From positions 1 through 51,378 of the IMG/VR virus record IMGVR_UViG_3300025168_000126: a stretch of 51,378 bases of DNA. One strand, given 5' to 3'. The DNA is from a virus. The position numbers and the translations under genes are program-made. Shown piece by piece: positions 6,233 through 13,714 of the stretch (positions within the stretch are counted from its first letter, which is position 1; each line of letters begins with the position of its first letter). A model generated the notes under the pieces. That model worked only from the letters and a program-made list of their open reading frames with translations. It was not told the DNA's origin and searched no databases.

Positions 6233-9200
6233 TTAGGGCCTCGCAGTCTCATCTGAAGATCTCGCATCTTTCGTGGCTTGGTATTACCAGGCTTTCCAGC
6301 CTTGTCTGACTGATACTTCCTGACATAACGGGCGCGTTCAGCATCAGTTGATGGGAGTCTTACATTCGCCACTGTATTGCGAGTTGGGTTGTCTCGGTGC
6401 TTTCGATCACGCTCCTGTGCGGCAGTCATATCCTCAACACCTTCTCTGTTATTGAGCATAAATTTCTTATCTCGTTCTCGTCGTCTTGCTTCTCTATCAC
6501 CTGCACTTGATTTCTCTGGGTGGCCTGGATTGTGAACATTCTTTGGTGTTCTAGCGGCTAGAATCTTTGCTGCTCTCTTGGCACTATCAGCCATTCCCTC
6601 GGCAACTCCATGCTCAACATGATCCTTGGTGAGACGGGGGTTTCTTACATTGCGGGAATCGTATGGTTTAGTCTTGGGCTTACGAGCAGTCTTAATAAGT
6701 CTACCAATGTCGTTTGCTTTGATGGGAAGGCCAGGACTATCATCCTTGTATGCAGGATGACCGCTGTATTTCGTGCGAACCTCTCCACTCGTTCGTGATC
6801 CCTTCGGCCCGCGATCTCGTTTGCCCTTACCAGTGACCTTACCAGTAATACCCTGATCTGGGTGAGCAGCGTCATACTTGATTGCTTCACCTACGGTAAC
6901 GCGATCCATCGGACCCTTGAACATTGCACCCTTGTCGTTCTTGATGTGAACATTTCTACCATCAATCTTTACGACCTTACCCTTGACACCAGAACCACCT
7001 TTAGTGGCGTGTCCGAGGTGAACGGTATCACCGACCTTTGCTTCAATGACTTGTTCAACTTCTTCTCTCTTAAGTTCTGGTTCTAGTTTGTTCTTGCGAG
7101 CATCGAGACGAGAGAGTGCTGCAACCACGCCCTTTGCGGACTTGTTAGTTTTGGGGGAGTGTTTGCCAGTATAAAGATCACTCTGGACTTCTCCTCTTCT
7201 CTTGTGAACGTAAGAACGAAGAGTCTTCGATGAGACTTCATCAACCTGTTCTACATCTTCCTTGAAGACTTTCTTCATGCGAGGGCCTTCGTCGGTGCGT
7301 AGTATTTTACCACCATGCTTCTTCATGATCTTTGCCATCTGCTGATGCGCCCGTGTTGGACTACCGACACCTGCTCCTACTGGACCCTCTGTTCTGACCT
7401 TACCGTCACTGGTTCCAGTCGAAGATCCTAATCTTTTCTGTGAGATTTCTCGCATGAACTCTTGTGCGGTTTCTTTGTCTGCGAACTGAAACTCAAAGGA
7501 TTCCGTTAGTTCGACATCTTCACCCATACGACCCCTGTAGTTTTTACCGAGGATCTTACGCATGTCGATATCAGTCTTCGCCTTTACCACACCCCTTTGT
7601 CGCTTTCGCAACTTGTCCATCTCACCCTTGTCTGCTTTCATATGACTTGGTTTGTCTGCCATTCGAGTGACACGCTGGGTGTTGTCCTTCTGTGCCTTGC
7701 TGATGTACGATCTTAAGGTTTTTACCGTGAGTTCATCAACCTGTTCAGCATCTTCGCGGGTATACTTCTTACCAATCGCCTTCTTTCTACCCTTAGTGCG
7801 GTTTGCCAACTCACGCTCTAGGTCTGCTCTGTGCTTATCAGAGACTGGTCCGAGTTTCTTTGCCTTCAAGACGTTCTTGATACCTTCGATGTCACCTCTT
7901 GCCTTATCTGCATAAGATCCGAGGGTATCGCGGTTGAGTTCGTCAACCTGCTCGACTGCTTCCATGACATCACTGACTTTCAAATATATGTCACTATCGG
8001 CATCATAATACTTTCCTGCCTTTGTATCATAGTAGAAGACTTTACCAGACTTCTTACTGCGGTATGGACCTTCGAGTCCTTCTTTCTCACGGTTGGGGTT
8101 TCTCGCACGATCGATTGGTGGAACGATAAACTTTTTCTGGTATGTCTTGTAGTGTGCCTTTGCAGACATCTCATCAACCTGTTCTACTTCTTCTCTCTTA
8201 AGTTCTGGTTCTAGTTTGTTCTTACGAGCATCAAGACGAGAGAGTGCATTAACAACTCCCCTGTTGTTTTTCTTGAGTTTAGAATCGTTATGTCCGCCAT
8301 CTTCTCGGGAAAGATCCTTGACGGTTTGCTTTCGTCTCTTAGTAACATAAGACCGAAGGGTGTCTGACGAGACTTCATCAACTTGCTCGACTGACTCATA
8401 CTTGCTACGGATACCATCTTTACGTTCCTGTTCAATCTGCTTGGCACGGGCTGCTTGATCCTTCCTGACCTGAGCATAATACCTCTGCATGGAAGGAGTC
8501 TTCTGTGCATCCTTCAATCCATCCTTGTGAGCAATTCCTGGCCCCATGGCCTCACCAATCTTTAGATTGAGTTTCTTATTGCTGGGATGCTGCGAACCCA
8601 AACGTCTTACGCCACTGGTTCTTGCCTTCTTGCGGTGGAGTGAATCCATTGCTCCGTGCATATCCTCGGGGGAATATGGCTTTCCATCCTTACCGCCATC
8701 CTTGCTCATACGATACTTGGTGCGGAGACGAATCTCTTCTGCCGACTTCCTTGAGTCGAACTCTGCCTCTTCTAGATCTTCGCCTGGATGATCATGCTCA
8801 ACGTGATCGTAGTGTGCTTCTCCTAGATGGATCTGTAGGTCGTCCGTAGCGACTCCCTGCTCGATTCCATGCTCGAACATGACATCGTACCAGTCGATGT
8901 CACCGAACTCGTCAGGAGCAGCGTGCTGCGAGTGAATAGGGTTGCCATGTCCGAAGTCAGCGTGTTCAACATGGGTAGCACAGAAGTGAGTGCCCTTTGG
9001 ATACTTGCCATGTAGTTTGGTGATTCTCTTCTTCTTTGCCTCACTGAGGTCAAGATCAATCAACTCATCGTCGATTTCGAAACCTTCGGTGTGGACGATC
9101 TTTCCGCCCTTTGCTTCGACCGAGATCTTGGCGCCCTTGTTATTGGCTTTAGAGAATGCAACAACGTCCTTTAGTTCTCCGTGTTCAGCACCACGGAAAG

Positions 9201-9903
9201 TATCGACTACCTTACCACCCTTAATGGCAACAACAGTAAAGGGACCATCCTTCTTACTTACCTTCAACGCTTCATCGAGATCGACTTCTTCATTGGTGGA
9301 TTCCCAACTACCACCAGCGGCCTTGTAGTGCTTCGATGCCCATGCGTTAGCATAAGCAGAAGGATATACTTCAAACTTAGATTTGGCAGCAGAGATTGAC
9401 TTGGTCCATAAAGCAGGATTAGTGGGTTTGTTCTTCTCGTTGAGAAGATCTTCATTAATCTGCTCATTAATCATGTCGTTTAAAAATTCTTTTGCTGATT
9501 TCATATCTCGATCTTCCTTCTTAATATTGTTTGAAACGTTGATGGGTTTATTACCCGTTCCTGGCCTATCTGTATCTGGATCTTGTGCTTTCTTACGCTT
9601 CGCAGCGTTTCCGATTGCTTTCTTTCCGCCTTGAGACCGTAGTTGTCTTGCCTTCTTAGGAGATAAGCACTTTGGTTTACCTTCACCTGGCTTAGAGTCA
9701 CCACACTTACCGACTCGTTCGCCTTTAGTGTTGTATCTATCCCAACCTGCTTCTCCACCTGCGGATTGTCCGAACCACTTACCGAGTCCAGAGTTCTTAT
9801 AGACCTCTTTCACAGACTCGCCAGGTGTATCTTTCTTATACTTCTTCAAGAGTTCTTTAGTTCCAAAGAACCCTGCTCCAGCGGGTTTGTCTTTTTCACT
9901 CAT
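6229..9903 (-). CDS. Giant modular protein with EQVDE linkers and N-terminal DUF5872-like domain
   Basis: 1224 residues, very basic. Residues 1-120 contain GWDRYNTKGERVGKCGD, CLSPKKARQLRSQGGKKA and KRKKA, the DUF5872 pattern. At residue 133 a second beginning, MKSAKEFLNDMINEQ, follows an in-frame AAGGA and resembles a capsid-targeting N-terminus, so an internal start or a cut is possible. Then at least five units follow, each introduced by VEQVDE(L/V/M), several reading TLRSYxxKxR. Two units share a near-identical stretch ending LEPELKREEVE. Other inserted modules include an SH3/KOW-like stretch (GDTVHLGHATKGG). It is preceded by a late promoter at 9921 and AGGAG. Likely head-internal or scaffold-associated; function unproven. 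Confidence 0.85.
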   Translation of the reverse strand: MSEKDKPAGAGFFGTKELLKKYKKDTPGESVKEVYKNSGLGKWFGQSAGGEAGWDRYNTKGERVGKCGDSKPGEGKPKCLSPKKARQLRSQGGKKAIGNAAKRKKAQDPDTDRPGTGNKPINVSNNIKKEDRDMKSAKEFLNDMINEQINEDLLNEKNKPTNPALWTKSISAAKSKFEVYPSAYANAWASKHYKAAGGSWESTNEEVDLDEALKVSKKDGPFTVVAIKGGKVVDTFRGAEHGELKDVVAFSKANNKGAKISVEAKGGKIVHTEGFEIDDELIDLDLSEAKKKRITKLHGKYPKGTHFCATHVEHADFGHGNPIHSQHAAPDEFGDIDWYDVMFEHGIEQGVATDDLQIHLGEAHYDHVEHDHPGEDLEEAEFDSRKSAEEIRLRTKYRMSKDGGKDGKPYSPEDMHGAMDSLHRKKARTSGVRRLGSQHPSNKKLNLKIGEAMGPGIAHKDGLKDAQKTPSMQRYYAQVRKDQAARAKQIEQERKDGIRSKYESVEQVDEVSSDTLRSYVTKRRKQTVKDLSREDGGHNDSKLKKNNRGVVNALSRLDARKNKLEPELKREEVEQVDEMSAKAHYKTYQKKFIVPPIDRARNPNREKEGLEGPYRSKKSGKVFYYDTKAGKYYDADSDIYLKVSDVMEAVEQVDELNRDTLGSYADKARGDIEGIKNVLKAKKLGPVSDKHRADLERELANRTKGRKKAIGKKYTREDAEQVDELTVKTLRSYISKAQKDNTQRVTRMADKPSHMKADKGEMDKLRKRQRGVVKAKTDIDMRKILGKNYRGRMGEDVELTESFEFQFADKETAQEFMREISQKRLGSSTGTSDGKVRTEGPVGAGVGSPTRAHQQMAKIMKKHGGKILRTDEGPRMKKVFKEDVEQVDEVSSKTLRSYVHKRRGEVQSDLYTGKHSPKTNKSAKGVVAALSRLDARKNKLEPELKREEVEQVIEAKVGDTVHLGHATKGGSGVKGKVVKIDGRNVHIKNDKGAMFKGPMDRVTVGEAIKYDAAHPDQGITGKVTGKGKRDRGPKGSRTSGEVRTKYSGHPAYKDDSPGLPIKANDIGRLIKTARKPKTKPYDSRNVRNPRLTKDHVEHGVAEGMADSAKRAAKILAARTPKNVHNPGHPEKSSAGDREARRRERDKKFMLNNREGVEDMTAAQERDRKHRDNPTRNTVANVRLPSTDAERARYVRKYQSDKAGKPGNTKPRKMRDLQMRLRGPK
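7058..7119 (-). repeat. 62-bp direct repeat, copy A
   Basis: Matches 8186-8247 with two mismatches. It encodes the shared RLDARKNKLEPELKREEVE segment that precedes a linker in the 1224-residue protein. Both mismatches are silent, which points to a fairly recent or recombining duplication. Confidence 0.85.
8186..8247 (-). repeat. 62-bp direct repeat, copy B
   Basis: Second copy of the repeat at 7058-7119, 1128 bp away and in the same reading frame, so recombination between the copies would remove whole modules in frame. Confidence 0.85.
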
Positions 9904-9920
9904 CTACAGTCTCCTGAATG

Positions 9921-9928
9921 TATGTATA
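9921..9928 (-). promoter_or_regulatory. T4-like late promoter TATACATA
   Basis: TATACATA on the minus strand, 17 bases before the ATG of the 1224-residue gene. It shares bases with the U-tract of the terminator at 9926-9955. Confidence 0.7.
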
Positions 9929-9955
9929 AAAAATTAGGTGGCCGAAGCCACCCAA
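9926..9955 (-). terminator. Rho-independent terminator
   Basis: Minus-strand stem GGTGGC, loop TTCG, GCCACC, then TAATTTTTT. It closes the operon ending with the gene at 9957, and its U-tract runs into the next late promoter. Confidence 0.9.
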
Positions 9956-9956
9956 T

Positions 9957-10346
9957 TCAAGCCTGCGTTATCTGTAAGATACGTTCTGCTTGTAATTCTA
10001 CCTGTGCAGTTCTTTGTGCGCCAGGCCAATATAGATAATCCTTATCTCCGTTCTTCTTCAGATTGATCAGAAGAGGAAGAACTAACTGCTCAATCTCATT
10101 CATTTTGGCTGCAAGTAGTTCATCGTACTGTGCTTTCACGGCACCAGCACCCTCACAGGTACTATTCATTTCAACAATCAACTGAAGTTTGTCTTGAATA
10201 GCAGAAATTTGTTCTGGCGTTACTTGCTCTTCTTCGGTAACCCCACCAATGAGATCTTTTAGTTCATCTTCATTAACGGCCATAAAACCGAAAGATTGAT
10301 TACTATCAAAACCATCCATAAATTCTGGATTTGTGTTGTTTGTCAT
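9957..10346 (-). CDS. Conserved marine-phage protein, function unknown
   Basis: 129 residues. The N-terminal part is acidic, then a helical region (CEGAGAVKAQYDELLAAKMNEIEQLVLPLLINLKK), and near the C-terminus DKDYLYWPG followed by a helix. This ending resembles a small protein recurrent in T4-like marine phages, but I know no assigned role. The first base of its ATG is also the last base of the upstream gene's stop. Last gene before the terminator. Confidence 0.8.
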   Translation of the reverse strand: MTNNTNPEFMDGFDSNQSFGFMAVNEDELKDLIGGVTEEEQVTPEQISAIQDKLQLIVEMNSTCEGAGAVKAQYDELLAAKMNEIEQLVLPLLINLKKNGDKDYLYWPGAQRTAQVELQAERILQITQA

Positions 10347-10615
10347 TACTTAAACCTTTCTGAAATATTAGTATCAGTTTTCTCTTGCATTTCCATCCCG
10401 ACTTTACCTTCACTACGATAGATGGGAGGCCCTTCTACAGTCCATTTATTATCTTTTCGCTTGAATAAGTTATAGTCAGTATTATCAGCCCACATTTCTC
10501 TACTACCGTCCACCGAAATGATAAGAATTCTATCATCCTTTACTTCTTTTATAATCACAGTTTCAAGTGTGTTGCGATTGAGTGCAAACTTTCCTGGCTT
10601 AAATTCGAGTTCCAT
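10346..10615 (-). CDS. Small beta-rich protein of unknown function
   Basis: 89 residues; alternating hydrophobic pattern (ETVIIKEVKDDRILIISVDGSREMW) suggests a compact beta-barrel such as an SH3-like fold. The start overlaps the deaminase-like gene by 61 bases, a long overlap for this genome. A later start is unlikely because the N-terminal residues fit the fold. Family not recognised. Confidence 0.65.
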   Translation of the reverse strand: MELEFKPGKFALNRNTLETVIIKEVKDDRILIISVDGSREMWADNTDYNLFKRKDNKWTVEGPPIYRSEGKVGMEMQEKTDTNISERFK

Positions 10616-10974
10616 TCATGTTCCATTTCTAGCATCCCATCTCTCGAAGAGAAATGAATACTTTTAAATACTGCTTTACACCAAGGCATACAGAGACAAC
10701 AAGGCTTAGCGATTCTCATCTCGCCAAACCTGTTGAATCTAAAGTTATATAGGTGAAGGTTTTTACGCTGTTCTGTTTTCAGGAGTGCATTGAGTTCACT
10801 ATGCATTTCTGAATATCGATATCCAATAGCCTTGGCAATAGGATGTGTCTTATATTGATTGGTTCCAATTGAAACAATTTCACCCTTCGAAACGATGATC
10901 GAAACGTGCTTCTTCTTTCGATCTAAGTTCATGCAAAGAGGTTTTGCAATATCAATCAGTTTTTCGGTAAACAT
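10555..10974 (-). CDS. Cytidine/dCMP deaminase-like zinc protein
   Basis: 139 residues from MFTEKLIDIAKPLC. The zinc site is visible: HSELNAL (His and catalytic Glu) and PCCLCMPWC (P-C-x-x-C). This is the signature of the cytidine/deoxycytidylate deaminase superfamily. In phages these enzymes supply dUMP for dTMP synthesis or act on modified bases. A substrate cannot be read from the sequence; a small nucleoside or free-base deaminase is also possible. The start overlaps the gene upstream by 23 bases. It sits in the operon driven from 11948-11975. Confidence 0.75.
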   Translation of the reverse strand: MFTEKLIDIAKPLCMNLDRKKKHVSIIVSKGEIVSIGTNQYKTHPIAKAIGYRYSEMHSELNALLKTEQRKNLHLYNFRFNRFGEMRIAKPCCLCMPWCKAVFKSIHFSSRDGMLEMEHEWNSNLSQESLHSIATHLKL

Positions 10975-11128
10975 ATTTATTAGTAGAAGGCAGAGTATTG
11001 ACCCACTGCTGAACAATCTGACTAGACAACTGTTCGGCTGAAATATTGTTATAAACAGCGAAGTCGATTAATGATTTGAATTTATCCTCACTCAGTGGAA
11101 TGTTTACTGTAATAATTTTATCAGACAT
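10952..11128 (-). CDS. Small ribbon-helix-helix-like protein
   Basis: 58 residues from MSDKIITVNIPLSEDKF. A beta strand (IITVNIPLS) followed by two helices (KFKSLIDFAVYNN and SAEQLSSQIVQQWV) fits the Arc/CopG ribbon-helix-helix DNA-binding fold. It could act as a transcription regulator. Assignment rests on pattern only. Confidence 0.6.
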   Translation of the reverse strand: MSDKIITVNIPLSEDKFKSLIDFAVYNNISAEQLSSQIVQQWVNTLPSTNKYVYRKTD

Positions 11129-11152
11129 AAAATGAACCCTTTGTAAAATGAA

Positions 11153-11225
11153 CTCCACGGGCTGGACTCGAACCAGCAACCTTGCGGTTAACAGCCGCAC
11201 GCACTACCAATTGTGCTACCGTGGA
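11153..11225 (-). tRNA. tRNA-Asn (anticodon GUU)
   Basis: 73 nt, complete cloverleaf: acceptor TCCACGG/CCGTGGA, anticodon loop CTGTTAA, T-loop TTCGAGT, discriminator G, no CCA encoded. Confidence 0.95.
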
Positions 11226-11245
11226 AACACTGCCCTCCGAAGGAA

Positions 11246-11319
11246 CATGGGCGGCAGGACTCGAACCTGCGACCTGCGGATTAGAAGTCCGCTGCTCTAT
11301 CCAACTGAGCCACGCCCAC
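11246..11319 (-). tRNA. tRNA-Arg (anticodon UCU)
   Basis: 74 nt, complete cloverleaf with GCTC/GAGC D-stem, anticodon loop CTTCTAA, T-loop TTCGAGT, discriminator G. Acceptor has a G-U first pair. Reads AGA. Confidence 0.95.
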
Positions 11320-11324
11320 TTCAA

Positions 11325-11456
11325 TTATCGCAACTTCTTGCCATTACCGCAACGAGCGGTTTTAGCAGCAGCATTGCCCTTCTTCTTTTTAGAAGAACGA
11401 GGGCGTCCAACGTTCATACCACGGAACTCATCCTTTGCACGCATACTCTTAGACAT
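11325..11456 (-). CDS. Tiny basic protein
   Basis: 43 residues, MSKSMRAKDEFRGMNVGRP then a Lys-rich tail ending ARCGNGKKLR. A good AAGGA site lies upstream. It is highly basic and small, possibly nucleic-acid binding. It sits between the tRNA-Arg gene and the Sm-like gene in one operon. Confidence 0.65.
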   Translation of the reverse strand: MSKSMRAKDEFRGMNVGRPRSSKKKKGNAAAKTARCGNGKKLR

Positions 11457-11468
11457 TATTAATCCTTA

Positions 11469-11798
11469 TCAGTTAGTGAGTTTAAGACCAGCGGCATCTA
11501 CAAGACCCTGACCCTGCGGACCCTTGGGAACAACAAGTCCATTACCAAACTGAGAATTATAATGATTCTCAAGTTCAGGCTTAAGATCTAGAACAAACAA
11601 AACAAAGTCGTCTGGAAGATCCATACCATCATCAGCAACGTTAGTATAAGGCATATAAGGCATCAGCCCTACAGATCCTTCTCCAGTAGGAACAAGAATC
11701 ACGGGACTATCAAGATGAGCAGTCCCACCTTCATTAATCGTATACTTTCCAATCAGTTCCTCACCACTCTTAAGTCGAACAAGTTTCACTTCACTCAT
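11469..11798 (-). CDS. Sm-like/SH3-like conserved phage protein
   Basis: 109 residues. It starts MSEVKLVRLKSGEELIGKYTI, a typical Sm-like first strand pair with a LxSGEE(L/V)xG pattern, then PVILVPTGEGSVGLMPYMPYT and an acidic segment. Such proteins are widespread in marine T4-like phages with no proven role; RNA binding is a guess from the fold. The start overlaps the stop of the 45-residue gene (ATGA). Confidence 0.75.
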   Translation of the reverse strand: MSEVKLVRLKSGEELIGKYTINEGGTAHLDSPVILVPTGEGSVGLMPYMPYTNVADDGMDLPDDFVLFVLDLKPELENHYNSQFGNGLVVPKGPQGQGLVDAAGLKLTN

Positions 11799-11932
11799 TT
11801 TTTAGAATCCTTTTTGTTTGAGTTTTTTGTGTTTTTCTTTTTACCGAAAATCGCTTCATAGTTTTCGGCGTATTTCTTGCGGTCTACGGCTCTATACTTT
11901 GAACCCTTACCCGCTGCATGTTTATCACCCAT
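11795..11932 (-). CDS. Tiny conserved protein ending in FGKKK
   Basis: 45 residues: MGDKHAAGKGSKYRAVDRKK followed by YAENYEAIFGKKKN and a Lys/Asn-rich tail. The KGSKxRxVDxxKYxxNYxxIFGKKK pattern is one I recognise from many marine phage genomes, function unknown. First gene after the promoter at 11948-11975. Confidence 0.75.
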   Translation of the reverse strand: MGDKHAAGKGSKYRAVDRKKYAENYEAIFGKKKNTKNSNKKDSKK

Positions 11933-11947
11933 TATTTTCACTCCATT

Positions 11948-11975
11948 ATTATACAAGGTACAGTGAATAAGTCAA
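11948..11975 (-). promoter_or_regulatory. Sigma70-like promoter
   Basis: TTGACT (11970-11975), 16-base spacer, TATAAT (11948-11953) on the minus strand, driving the operon down to the terminator at 9926-9955. Confidence 0.8.
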
Positions 11976-11979
11976 GTCA

Positions 11980-11987
11980 TATACATA
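11980..11987 (+). promoter_or_regulatory. T4-like late promoter TATACATA, divergent
   Basis: TATACATA on the plus strand upstream of the isolated 70-residue gene, with AAAGGA before its ATG. It lies back to back with the early promoter at 11948-11975. Confidence 0.65.
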
Positions 11988-12018
11988 TATATCGAGGAAC
12001 TAACTAAAGGAATTTCTA

Positions 12019-12231
12019 ATGGACTACTTTGGAATTAAAGCAATTGACGCAGGTGTAACGGCGACCGACAACTACAAGGCATTTTATGCGAGTACTAGTT
12101 CTAGTATTGTATTTACATCAAAAGCAGGAGATGAAATAGTAACAGTAACCGTACCAGCAGGATCAATTCTTCCTGTGTTTAGTAGAGCAACTTACCCGGC
12201 ATCTACTGGTACATTTTTCGGTCTTTATTGA
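12019..12231 (+). CDS. Small beta-rich late protein, possible virion decoration protein
   Basis: 70 residues: MDYFGIKAIDAGVTATDNYK, then alternating strands (SSSIVFTSKAGDEIVTVTVPAGSILPVFSRATYP). Single late-promoter gene on the plus strand inside a long minus-strand region, closed by two strong hairpin terminators. That isolation and termination suggest high expression, as expected for a capsid surface or cement protein. This is inference; no homologue is certain. Confidence 0.75.
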   Translation: MDYFGIKAIDAGVTATDNYKAFYASTSSSIVFTSKAGDEIVTVTVPAGSILPVFSRATYPASTGTFFGLY

Positions 12232-12253
12232 ATTTGTGTGACCCCCGTCGCAC

Positions 12254-12295
12254 GGAAGCCCGCTGATGACTTCACACATCGGCGGGCTTCCCTCT
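12254..12295 (+). terminator. Strong terminator hairpin 1
   Basis: 15-bp stem GGAAGCCCGC-T-GATG paired with CATC-G-GCGGGCTTCC, eight-base loop. It lies 22 bases after the stop of the 70-residue gene. Confidence 0.85.
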
Positions 12296-12320
12296 AATTA
12301 AAAATAGGTGTGTACCCCGA

Positions 12321-12366
12321 GAAAGCCGGCTGAGACTTTATCTACCTCAGCCGGCTTTCACTTTAT
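12321..12366. terminator. Strong terminator hairpin 2
   Basis: Perfect 14-bp stem GAAAGCCGGCTGAG/CTCAGCCGGCTTTC. Being symmetric it can also stop minus-strand transcripts from the Mom-like gene. The next ~200 bases to 12576 hold no convincing gene. Confidence 0.8.
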
Positions 12367-12576
12367 ATCAATGGGACTCAGGGCTATTGTATACCTGAAG
12401 GAAACAGAACGAACGTACAATGTCTGTAGTAATCTGTTTCCACCACTCTACACATCCCGCTAAGGATCATCTCATACAAGCATTTCTGCATCATACGGAC
12501 AGGTCGCTAAACCATTTAGAGTTTGCACTATCCCCATTCGTAGAGGATTATTATGCGAGTCCCGTGCAAGGGGTAA

Positions 12577-13185
12577 TTAGTCCCTTACAATTTTTTTCCA
12601 TTTCACATCGAGAGTTTTGTCATACATCATTAGATAACGGTGCTTCCTACTTCTGTCTCGCCACTCGCCTTCGAGTCCACTCATCTTTCCTCTAGAGTGT
12701 TTAACGAAACTACCATCTTCTTGCTTGATCCAGAAATCCTTTTTAGGATCAGAGAGTCCATAGTAACCGAAGTTAGACGCCCTGTAAATAGTTCCTTCAT
12801 GGAATTCTGAATCAGCATAACTTAATACTGCTCGCACTTCACAACTTTGCCGCAACTTCCGCAGACATTTTGCCACGAACCATGACGCCAGATTCCTTTC
12901 AGAACTCTGTGGTGTCGGGTGCAAACACAACCGCGAGAGTTCAAAGAGTCCTTGCTGCTCCGTTCGCTTGAGTCCGAATGCAGACTGGGCGAGTTCTGGA
13001 ACTGGGAGGCCAGTGAAGATACAGACTCCAAGAGGGCCTTCAGCGGAGATGGGTTCGTCACGAAACAATCCATAGTTGTAACCACTTTTGAATCCTTTGG
13101 AATGATCCTTCAGGTAGTGGTACTTGAGAAGTAATTGTGCGGCTTCTTTCTTACCGATGGGTGAGATTGTGAAGTCACTTTTCAT
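12577..13185 (-). CDS. Mom-like DNA base modification protein (GNAT fold)
   Basis: 202 residues from MKSDFTISPIGKKEAAQLLLKYHYL. Family marks in order are KYHYLKD, a strand GPLGVCIFTGLPVP, FELSRLCLHP, SSERNLASWFVAKCLRKLRQ, and VLSYADSEFHEGTIYRASNFGYYG. This fits the phage Mu Mom family, a GNAT-fold enzyme that changes adenine to a carbamoylmethyl form and shields phage DNA from restriction. The start chosen follows tRNA-Gly directly. The exact modification is not predictable from sequence. Confidence 0.8.
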   Translation of the reverse strand: MKSDFTISPIGKKEAAQLLLKYHYLKDHSKGFKSGYNYGLFRDEPISAEGPLGVCIFTGLPVPELAQSAFGLKRTEQQGLFELSRLCLHPTPQSSERNLASWFVAKCLRKLRQSCEVRAVLSYADSEFHEGTIYRASNFGYYGLSDPKKDFWIKQEDGSFVKHSRGKMSGLEGEWRDRSRKHRYLMMYDKTLDVKWKKIVRD

Positions 13186-13187
13186 AA

Positions 13188-13258
13188 AGCGGGTGGAGAG
13201 AATCGAACTCTCATGAGCAGGTTGGAAACCTGCCGTAATGCCTTTATACGACACCCGC
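13188..13258 (-). tRNA. tRNA-Gly (anticodon UCC)
   Basis: 71 nt, acceptor GCGGGTG/CACCCGC, anticodon loop TTTCCAA, T-loop TTCGATT, discriminator U as usual for Gly. Reads GGA. Confidence 0.93.
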
Positions 13259-13264
13259 TATGGG

Positions 13265-13292
13265 GTCGGGTGGGGAGCATTCCCCACCCGAC
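13265..13292 (-). terminator. Perfect 12-bp hairpin between wHTH gene and tRNA-Gly
   Basis: GTCGGGTGGGGA, four-base loop, TCCCCACCCGAC. There is no U-tract on either side, so it may be a processing or stabilising hairpin rather than a classical terminator. Confidence 0.55.
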
Positions 13293-13315
13293 GATTTGGG
13301 TCTGATCAATTAAGA

Positions 13316-13588
13316 TCAGAGAGAGAAGCGGTTGCCCTCGGCGTCATAGCCGTAGGTGCGGTTGCCAGGATGAACATCATCCATGAAGTAACGGGTCATA
13401 CCAGTAGCGGTAGATTCGCTAGTGATTTCCCAGTTACCAAACGCTTCAACCTGCGACTTGATATCGCTAATGGTTGCTCGGAGGTTTCCGACGCCGAATC
13501 GTGACTTCGCCTCGTTGGGGGTGAGACCCTTGCCGCCGGCAAGGTAGTTCATGACGCGACGACGCTTGGTGAGAGTGTTACTAGACAT
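13316..13588 (-). CDS. Small winged-helix-like DNA-binding protein
   Basis: 90 residues from MSSNTLTKRRRVMNYLAGGKGLTPNEAKSRFG (AGGAA upstream). The segment LTPNEAKSRFGVGNLRATISDIKSQVE matches a helix-turn-helix followed by a wing, as in small phage transcription regulators that sense start-of-unit operators. It has its own promoter at 13664-13691. Role as a regulator is inferred. Confidence 0.7.
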   Translation of the reverse strand: MSSNTLTKRRRVMNYLAGGKGLTPNEAKSRFGVGNLRATISDIKSQVEAFGNWEITSESTATGMTRYFMDDVHPGNRTYGYDAEGNRFSL

Positions 13589-13663
13589 TACGCTGATTCC
13601 TATTGACTGGATAAAGAAGAAGTAAGTGTTGTGCGTACCAGTCCTTCGCACTCGACTTTGTAT

Positions 13664-13691
13664 ATTGTATCCGAATCTGGTTGGTTGTCAA
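13664..13691 (-). promoter_or_regulatory. Sigma70-like promoter
   Basis: TTGACA (13686-13691), 16-base spacer, TACAAT (13664-13669) on the minus strand, upstream of the winged-helix-like gene. Confidence 0.75.
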
Positions 13692-13714
13692 CCCTTTGAT
13701 TCGGTTTTTCTCAA

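Noticed and set aside
12420-12695. Plus-strand open frame of 91 residues after the twin terminators
   Set aside because: No ribosome site at a sensible distance, overlaps the end of the well-supported Mom-like gene for over 100 bases, and the translation looks like reverse-strand noise.
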